NCBI RefSeq assembly: GCF_000497045.1
Contig: NW_015961981.1
Location: 312,401 to 376,400, forward strand
Direction of reading: 5' to 3'
DNA: 64,000 nucleotides
Source: Kalmanozyma brasiliensis GHG001
Lineage: Eukaryota; Basidiomycota; Ustilaginomycetes; Ustilaginales
The notes under the pieces are model-generated. The model had not been told where the DNA came from and searched no databases. It saw only the letters and a list, made by a program, of their open reading frames with translations. Shown here piece by piece: positions 58,654-64,000 of the stretch; positions within the stretch are counted from its first letter, which is position 1; the number at the start of each line of letters is the position of its first letter. The position numbers and the translations under genes are program-made.

Positions 58654-61600
58654 ATGACCCAGCCATCTGAGACGTCGCGGGCGGCATCATCGTCGTCGTC
58701 GTCTTCTTCGGCGGCATCATCTTCAAAGGTTGCCCCTCCACAGCGGGCACGATGGATGTACGCTCGCGGTGATACATGGGCCACCTTTCAACCTCATGAT
58801 GATGAAAAGCTCGAACAAAGATGGAACAAGCTCGGCGGCGCAGTGTGGGCTCGCTCACATCGTCGAGAAAGGCCCGGCGATGACGAGCAGCAACAGTCCA
58901 TCACCTCATCGGCGCGCGCTCCCCCTTCCGGCGTCGACGCCATCCACTCCGCCCTGGCCAACTTCTCAGAATCATCCAGCAATGGCAGAAACAAGGCCAA
59001 AAAATCTTCTCAAGATCGAGAGCAATCGAACACCTCTTGGCTCGGCGGCCTGCGTCACTACATGCCCTTCGGCGCCACTCACGACACTAAGGACGATGAG
59101 GACAATGCGGGCACTGACTCAAGCGAGCAGGATAAGTCCAAGGAAGACTCAGACTCGGAAAAGATCCAGGTCAACTTCATCCTTGATCCGGATCAGCCCG
59201 AGTCGGAACGCGTCGCTAAAGTAGAGGTCATGGAAGATAACCTCTTCGACGTTGACCTCGAGTCTATGACCCTCTACCCGGTCTTTTGGAAAGGTGTCCT
59301 GCTCAAGGTAGTGCGCGCAACATGGTTCTATTCCTCCCTCACAGATGGATCCTACGCACCTATCAGCTGGGAAGACCCTCTATCGCAGGATCTCGATCAC
59401 GCCTATGAGCAAGCACAGCCCTGGCTCAACGACGCCTCGTCTGGCGACGACTCCAAAGACACCTCCAACATGGGGGAGGAGACGGACAAGTCGAAGCTTT
59501 ATCCGCTACCAAGCATGAAAGACAAGGGTCAAGTTTCCTTCCAGGACGCCGAAGTTGGTCGCATCTTCTCTGAAGACCTACGAGGCCGCTTTCTGTCCGT
59601 CGTCGGTGGGTCCATCGTAGTCCGAGGCTTTGATCGGGCCGAACAGATCGCAGAGCAAAAAGAATTCAGTCCACTCTTCCACGTGTCCCTGCCTTGGGCC
59701 AACGATGACGAAAACGACCGTGGCACAGGGGATGGAGGGACGTCCAAGTACAGCGAGGCCCAACAGAAGGGATCTAGCGTTGGCGCCCACACGGCTTCCA
59801 AACGCGAAGGCGCAGCAAAGCCTGGTTCCTCGCCTCCATCAGGCGGTGGCGCTGATGGTCCGAATCGCACCGGCTCGTCGACTGACGGCGACAAGGACGA
59901 GCGAGGGTCATTCATCTTCAAGCTTGTTCCTTCCAGCGACGCAGCCTTGCGTCCACTGGTCGCCCTCAAGAAGCTATTTGGCTACAACGAAAATGACGCC
60001 GTCGACGAAGAGAAGCGCAAGGTCAAACAGCAAATGACCGAAAACGAGCTAGATCGACAAAAACGCTCCGAAAATGAACCCGACCTGATGCCTGACGATC
60101 GCAAAGACGAGCCTCCCGAGCTGGTCTTCGCCATTCATGGCATAGGACAAGCCCTTACAGAAGATATCGAAGCGCTCGACTTCGTGTATGATGTTGAGCG
60201 TCTTCGCAATTTGGCGAGCGAGAATTCCAGCGATCCCGCCGTACGAAGACTCTCACGGGGACGTAGAGCCCAATTCATCCCTATCTGCTGGCGAAGGTTC
60301 GTCGAGTTCGATGATCAGCCCGACGAGAACGACAACTTTTACACGCTCAGCGATATCACCAACTCAGCGGCTATCCCGATGGTCCGCAATGTCATCACCA
60401 AGGTTGTGCTTGACGTGCCTTTCTACTTGTCTCGGCACCGCAAGAAGATGATCGACTCGGTCATCTCTGAGCTCAATCGCACCTATCGTCTCTTTTGTCG
60501 TCGCAACCCCGACTTCGAGAAGAACGCAGGCCGCGTTTCTATCATCGGTCATTCGTTGGGCTCAGCATTGTCAGCCGACATTCTTTCGTCACAACCATCC
60601 AAGGTGCCGCCACTCTTGGAAGTCGAGCGGTCAGATCGCGATGCCCTGAGGCGGAACGAAAATCTTCACTTCAACGTCAAGAACCTCTTCTTCATCGGCT
60701 CGCCCGTAGCATTCTTCTTCCACCTCGATGGCGGGCAGCTCATTGCGAGAAGCGGCACCGACAGGCATCCAGACAACCACGGAGATGCTCTGGACGGCGA
60801 GAAAGGTCGTTACGGCTGCCTGGCGACGGAGAATGTGTACAACATCTTCAATCCCAATGATCCCGTCGCTTTCCAGCTCGCCCCAACGGTCGACTCGGCC
60901 TACGCCAAGCTCATCAAGCCCATTTCGATCGAGAGCGCCACCGAGGTCATCCTTCGTAGCCTCTCTCTGCCACGTATCAGTGTCAGTCGGGTCTTTGAGA
61001 AGTACAAGGATCGTCCTTTCCAGGGTGTCGGCAAGATCGTGAGACAGGCGCGCATTCTGGAGAACAAACAAGATGCGCTTCCCTCTGACCTCTCCGAGCT
61101 CGAGGAGAAGCATCTCAAGCAGAGGAAGCTCGGCAAACGCATCGTCGACGCCTCGGACTACATCCAGACCGTGCGCAAATGGCACAAGCTCCAGAACGCC
61201 GATCCTGGCTCTGCTGATGCTGGCGCAGCCACGCCAGAGAAGAGGGAGCTCGAGACCGAGGAAGGCAGACGCAAAAAGATGCTGCAGCCTGAAACGGCCC
61301 TCCGCACATCATCCATTCCGGGAGAAGAGGCAGACGACAAGCACGACTTTGATCTCGACTCGCTCGAGCGGGCCGAACGTCGTTTCCGTGCACTCAATCC
61401 GCACGGGTGCATCGACTATCACCTGTCCGCAAGCATCAGCCTCAGCGGATACCTAGACATGTTTGGTGCGCATCTGTCGTACTGGGGACACAGAGACTTT
61501 GCCGTCTTTATCCTCACGCAGCTGTTCATGGACTTTACCAAGAAGGACGAGCTTACCATCGTGCCGCAGATCCAGAATTCGCAGAAGAGCGATGACAGCG

Positions 61601-61671
61601 ACGACGAAGAGGAGGATGACGAGGAAGATGAAGACGAAGACCACGAAGACGAGGAGGATGACGAGGAATAG
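58654..61671 (+). CDS. DDHD-domain phospholipase (PA-PLA1-like)
   Basis: This is a 1005-residue protein. A Ser-rich start (~10-25) is followed by a WWE-like region ('ARWMYARGDTWATFQPHDDE', 'RWNKLGGAVWAR') and by acidic linkers. The lipase part begins ~490 ('PPELVFAIHGIGQALTED') and holds 'RVSIIGHSLGSALSADIL' with the nucleophile Ser634. The DDHD domain follows: 'NVKNLFFIGSPVAFFFHLDG', 'VYNIFNPNDPVAFQLAPTVD' and, near the end, 'CIDYHLSASISLSGYLDMFG' with 'SYWGHRDFAVFILTQLFM'. Family members hydrolyse phosphatidic acid or phosphatidylinositol at ER, Golgi or mitochondrial surfaces. The last ~35 residues are almost all Asp/Glu. First ATG in an AAAATGA context, no intron. Confidence 0.92.
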   Translation: MTQPSETSRAASSSSSSSSAASSSKVAPPQRARWMYARGDTWATFQPHDDEKLEQRWNKLGGAVWARSHRRERPGDDEQQQSITSSARAPPSGVDAIHSALANFSESSSNGRNKAKKSSQDREQSNTSWLGGLRHYMPFGATHDTKDDEDNAGTDSSEQDKSKEDSDSEKIQVNFILDPDQPESERVAKVEVMEDNLFDVDLESMTLYPVFWKGVLLKVVRATWFYSSLTDGSYAPISWEDPLSQDLDHAYEQAQPWLNDASSGDDSKDTSNMGEETDKSKLYPLPSMKDKGQVSFQDAEVGRIFSEDLRGRFLSVVGGSIVVRGFDRAEQIAEQKEFSPLFHVSLPWANDDENDRGTGDGGTSKYSEAQQKGSSVGAHTASKREGAAKPGSSPPSGGGADGPNRTGSSTDGDKDERGSFIFKLVPSSDAALRPLVALKKLFGYNENDAVDEEKRKVKQQMTENELDRQKRSENEPDLMPDDRKDEPPELVFAIHGIGQALTEDIEALDFVYDVERLRNLASENSSDPAVRRLSRGRRAQFIPICWRRFVEFDDQPDENDNFYTLSDITNSAAIPMVRNVITKVVLDVPFYLSRHRKKMIDSVISELNRTYRLFCRRNPDFEKNAGRVSIIGHSLGSALSADILSSQPSKVPPLLEVERSDRDALRRNENLHFNVKNLFFIGSPVAFFFHLDGGQLIARSGTDRHPDNHGDALDGEKGRYGCLATENVYNIFNPNDPVAFQLAPTVDSAYAKLIKPISIESATEVILRSLSLPRISVSRVFEKYKDRPFQGVGKIVRQARILENKQDALPSDLSELEEKHLKQRKLGKRIVDASDYIQTVRKWHKLQNADPGSADAGAATPEKRELETEEGRRKKMLQPETALRTSSIPGEEADDKHDFDLDSLERAERRFRALNPHGCIDYHLSASISLSGYLDMFGAHLSYWGHRDFAVFILTQLFMDFTKKDELTIVPQIQNSQKSDDSDDEEEDDEEDEDEDHEDEEDDEE

Positions 61672-61959
61672 ACTTCACCGGCAACCATGCCCGACTGCGG
61701 AATCGTAAATGTGCAAGCAAGTCCCGGCATTCAGAATGAGTCTGAAACAAGCTTCTCGTGTGAGAACAAGCTTGTGTTGGCGCCATGCTTTGCAGTTTAT
61801 CTCGATCGAGCTCGAATGTGAAGCTTCGCACATGCGCTCTTGCTCATCCGCACTCACACACGCTGTCGAAATCTCTGTCGTGGAAGCGAGTTCCATTGGA
61901 TGCGCAGAGTGGTGTTACAGGCGTCTGACATCATCTCGCTTTCTCGAAGGGAGGAAGCA

Positions 61960-62475
61960 TCACGTACGGTCGACGACAAAGTACTCATGATACTTGCGCG
62001 AGCCATCCACCTTTGCTAGCAGGGTCTCGCGGTCGAGGACTGCAGTCCCTTCCTTCTGCGTCTCTTCTATCTTGCTCTCCTCTTTCTCTGGCTCGAGGGT
62101 GTCGAGGGTGACGCTCCACGCGTTGTCATGGGTGCTAAGCGGACGGGCGTCCACAATGCCTTCCCCCTTCGACTCGGGCTGGTCGGCGGGCAGGACGCCC
62201 CGTACGAGACGCAGCATGACGCTCAGCTCGCGCTTGAGCTTCTCCCGCTCCTCCGGGGTGGAGGGCGGGATGAGCGCCGATAGCCGGTGCAGCTTGTCCA
62301 GCTGCTCGTCGGTGAGGAGTTCGTCCGAGGAAGAGGCGGATGAGTCGGGCTGGATCACGCTGCGGATGCTCCACGTGCCGCTGTCTGGGATGGCCGGGTG
62401 GGAGGATGAGGAGAGACGACGCGATGAGGTGTGCAGCGATCGACGCTGGGTGGGAGTGCTGAATGGAGACTGTTG
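61960..62475 (-). CDS. Mitochondrial Glu/Asp-tRNA amidotransferase subunit C (GatC); first exon unresolved
   Basis: This 171-codon block ends at the TGA/TAA end of the frame at 61960 and encodes a GatC domain: 'LTDEQLDKLHRLSALIPPST' and 'ELSVMLRLVRGVLPADQPES'. A presequence-like N-terminus precedes it ('FSTPTQRRSLHTSSRRLSSS'). GatC stabilises the GatCAB complex that converts Glu-tRNA(Gln) to Gln-tRNA(Gln) in mitochondria. The frame has no ATG upstream of the domain, only non-ATG codons. A CACAG acceptor at 62476-62480 suggests a first exon further up. ATGs at 62626 and 62614, followed by a GTACGT donor at 62607, are candidates, but their phase does not match this acceptor. The 5' end given here is therefore the acceptor, not a start codon. 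Confidence 0.72.
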   Translation of the reverse strand, partial: QQSPFSTPTQRRSLHTSSRRLSSSSHPAIPDSGTWSIRSVIQPDSSASSSDELLTDEQLDKLHRLSALIPPSTPEEREKLKRELSVMLRLVRGVLPADQPESKGEGIVDARPLSTHDNAWSVTLDTLEPEKEESKIEETQKEGTAVLDRETLLAKVDGSRKYHEYFVVDRT

Positions 62476-62712
62476 CTGTGATGTCAGTGATGTGAAGAGG
62501 AGATTGATCGTCAATTCTCGTTCGGTCAACTTCTGATTATTCAGCCCGGGCACCACTCGCCCTTCTCTCGTGACGCACCACAGCACAAGCAACAGTAGAC
62601 GACGTACCGCTCATCACAGTCACCATGGGGCTCGATGAGCGATGTCCGAACGTCAGTGCTGATGCTTGAATGTGATTCCGTCTAGAGAGGTGTGTGTTGA
62701 GGAAACATGTGT

Positions 62713-64000
62713 TCAACGTACCGCAGTCGTCCGCTCCTTTCCGCTCTCCCCTTGCGCATCCACCTCCGCCTCGGCCGGTTCGGCATTCGCCTCCAGCTGT
62801 GCAGCCATCAAACTCCTGAACCGGCTCCCCGGCCGATCGAGCTGCTCGAACGTGCCCTGCTCGACAATCTTGCCCTTCTCGAGCACCTGGATGTTGTTGG
62901 CGCTCTTGATGGTGCTCAGCCTATGTGCTACGATCCACACGGTGATCTTGCCCTCGCTGATGATCTGTTCGATGGCCTTGTTGACCATCAACTCCGACGC
63001 GCTGTCCAACGCAGAGGTGGCCTCGTCGAGAAGGAGGATAGAGGGCTTGCGAACTAACGCACGGGCGATGGCGATCCTCTGCCTCTGCCCACCCGATAGC
63101 TGCCTCGAGCCGATAACTGTGTCGAGCCCACGCGGCATCTCGGCGATGAACGACTCGCATCCTGCCATGCGCGCTGCCTGCTCGACCTCTTCGCGCGTCG
63201 CAGACTCAGTGCCGTATTTGATGTTCTCCTCCAGCGTCCCGTCGAACAGGATGGGCTCCTGAGGTACAAATGCGAGGTGCTTGCGGACGCTCTCTGGTCG
63301 ATACGACGCGAGGTCCTGACCCGCCAGCAGAATCCGGCCCTTGACGGGGTCGTAGAAGCGCAACAGGAGCGAGTGGACCGACGACTTGCCTGCGCCGGAC
63401 CCACCGACCAGCGCGTACGACTGACCGGGCTCGATGTCGAGCGTCACACCGCGCAGGATGGGCTGCTGCGGTCGGGAAGGGTAGGTGAAGTGCACGTCTT
63501 CGAACCGCACCGGCAGCCGAGCGGGCGTGGTGCTGACGGACAAAGTCTCACCTTTACCCAGGGCGACGTTGGACTCGCGGTCGATCAGCTCGAACACGCG
63601 CGCGCCCGCACCGAGACCCTTCATCAAAGAGGCGAAGAACGAGGTGAGACTCACCATTCCTCCGCCCAAGTACGCCGTGTACATGAGCAACGAGGTCAAG
63701 TCACCCACCGAGATCTCGCCGCGGCTGACTAGGTGACCGCCGTACGTGAGGAGCGTCAGGATCGCGCAGTTGCCCACGAAGCCGGTTCCGGCGTAGAAGA
63801 ACCCGGAAGCGTACGCCTCTTTTGTCTGCAGATCCACAATCGAGCCGATCTTACCGTCGAACCGACGCAACTCCTGACGCTGCGTGTTGAAGGCGGTGAG
63901 TGTACGGAAGGCGGGCGGGGAGAGGCGTTCCTCCGCGAGACGAGTCATTTGGCCCACGGCATCCTGCGTCTTGTGCGTCAGATCGCGCAGATAGCGACCG
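62713..64000 (-). CDS. ABC half-transporter, mitochondrial MDL1/ABCB10 type, C-terminal part (5' end outside window)
   Basis: The frame is open to the right edge, giving ~428 residues. They start in the membrane domain ('GRYLRDLTHKTQDAVGQMTR', 'VGNCAILTLLTYGGHLVSRG', 'GGGMVSLTSFFASLMKGLGA') and continue through a complete nucleotide-binding domain: Walker A 'VGGSGAGKSS', Q-loop 'FVPQEPILFDGTLEENIKYG', signature 'LSGGQRQRIAIARAL', Walker B 'ILLLDEATSALD' and H-loop 'IVAHRLSTI'. These proteins work as dimers in the mitochondrial inner membrane and export peptides or other metabolites. The stop is at 62713-62715, just past a GTACGT. If that is a donor, a short further exon would replace the last two residues. 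GatC follows on the same strand. Confidence 0.9.
   Translation of the reverse strand, partial: GRYLRDLTHKTQDAVGQMTRLAEERLSPPAFRTLTAFNTQRQELRRFDGKIGSIVDLQTKEAYASGFFYAGTGFVGNCAILTLLTYGGHLVSRGEISVGDLTSLLMYTAYLGGGMVSLTSFFASLMKGLGAGARVFELIDRESNVALGKGETLSVSTTPARLPVRFEDVHFTYPSRPQQPILRGVTLDIEPGQSYALVGGSGAGKSSVHSLLLRFYDPVKGRILLAGQDLASYRPESVRKHLAFVPQEPILFDGTLEENIKYGTESATREEVEQAARMAGCESFIAEMPRGLDTVIGSRQLSGGQRQRIAIARALVRKPSILLLDEATSALDSASELMVNKAIEQIISEGKITVWIVAHRLSTIKSANNIQVLEKGKIVEQGTFEQLDRPGSRFRSLMAAQLEANAEPAEAEVDAQGESGKERTTAVR

Noticed and set aside
1..64000. Secreted-effector cluster, CRISPR array, transposons, rRNA and tRNA genes
   Set aside because: Only two signal peptides were seen, both on membrane proteins. 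No regularly spaced repeats, transposase or integrase motifs, terminal repeats or convincing tRNA B-box/cloverleaf were found by eye. A tRNAscan or Rfam run would be decisive for small RNAs.

Overview
This window is nuclear DNA from a fungus, most likely a smut-type basidiomycete (Ustilaginomycotina). The coding DNA is GC-rich and most genes are single open frames. Where introns occur they are short (about 77-135 bases) with GTRNGT...CAG borders. The proteins carry long Ser/Thr/Pro/Gln-rich low-complexity stretches, and both Zn2Cys6 regulators and septation/spindle-pole proteins of fungal type are present. I infer the order from overall style, not from a database match. No virus, transposon, rRNA, tRNA or CRISPR was recognised.

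Layout. 1-5 kb: tail of an Hsp110 chaperone; gamma-glutamyl phosphate reductase (proline synthesis) divergent from mitochondrial ribosomal protein bL34m; three-exon V-ATPase subunit c''. 5-14 kb: tRNA-dihydrouridine synthase 3, an RMD/Sif-type DUF155 membrane protein, a small RGG-rich protein and lanosterol synthase. 14-20 kb: three-exon Kish/TMEM167, a Ure2p-like glutathione transferase, threonylcarbamoyl-AMP synthase (SUA5) and a single-pass glycoprotein-like membrane protein. 20-31 kb: a very large septation-network kinase with CH, kinase and C1-like domains, a poorly supported small spliced gene, SEC13, and an EamA/DMT transporter. 31-44 kb: two large transcription factors flanking a 1563-residue PACT-domain coiled-coil protein. 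45-54 kb: a four-exon HAD-family phosphatase, two-exon dynactin p25 (DCTN5), VPS45, and three-exon eIF2B gamma. 54-64 kb: two-exon vacuolar amino-acid transporter, a second single-pass membrane protein, a DDHD phospholipase, mitochondrial GatC with an unresolved first exon, and a mitochondrial-type ABC half-transporter running off the right edge.

The genes are mainly housekeeping and do not form one pathway. Endomembrane genes are frequent (V-ATPase c'', Kish, SEC13, VPS45, vacuolar transporter, DDHD lipase, dynactin p25). Three serve mitochondrial translation or membranes (bL34m, GatC, ABC transporter), and SUA5 probably serves both cytosol and mitochondria. Two serve mitosis and septation (PACT scaffold, septation kinase). 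Neighbours are arranged as divergent pairs sharing 0.3-2.5 kb upstream regions and as tight convergent pairs.

The items most worth a second look are the GatC start that cannot be placed in its frame, the two start codons of SUA5, the CH-kinase-C1 septation kinase, the half-destroyed C2H2 finger fused to a Zn2Cys6 cluster, the candidate spliced gene near 27.1-27.7 kb, and a 1.26 kb stop-free frame upstream of the membrane protein at 19.2 kb. I found no clear sign of an undescribed multi-gene system.
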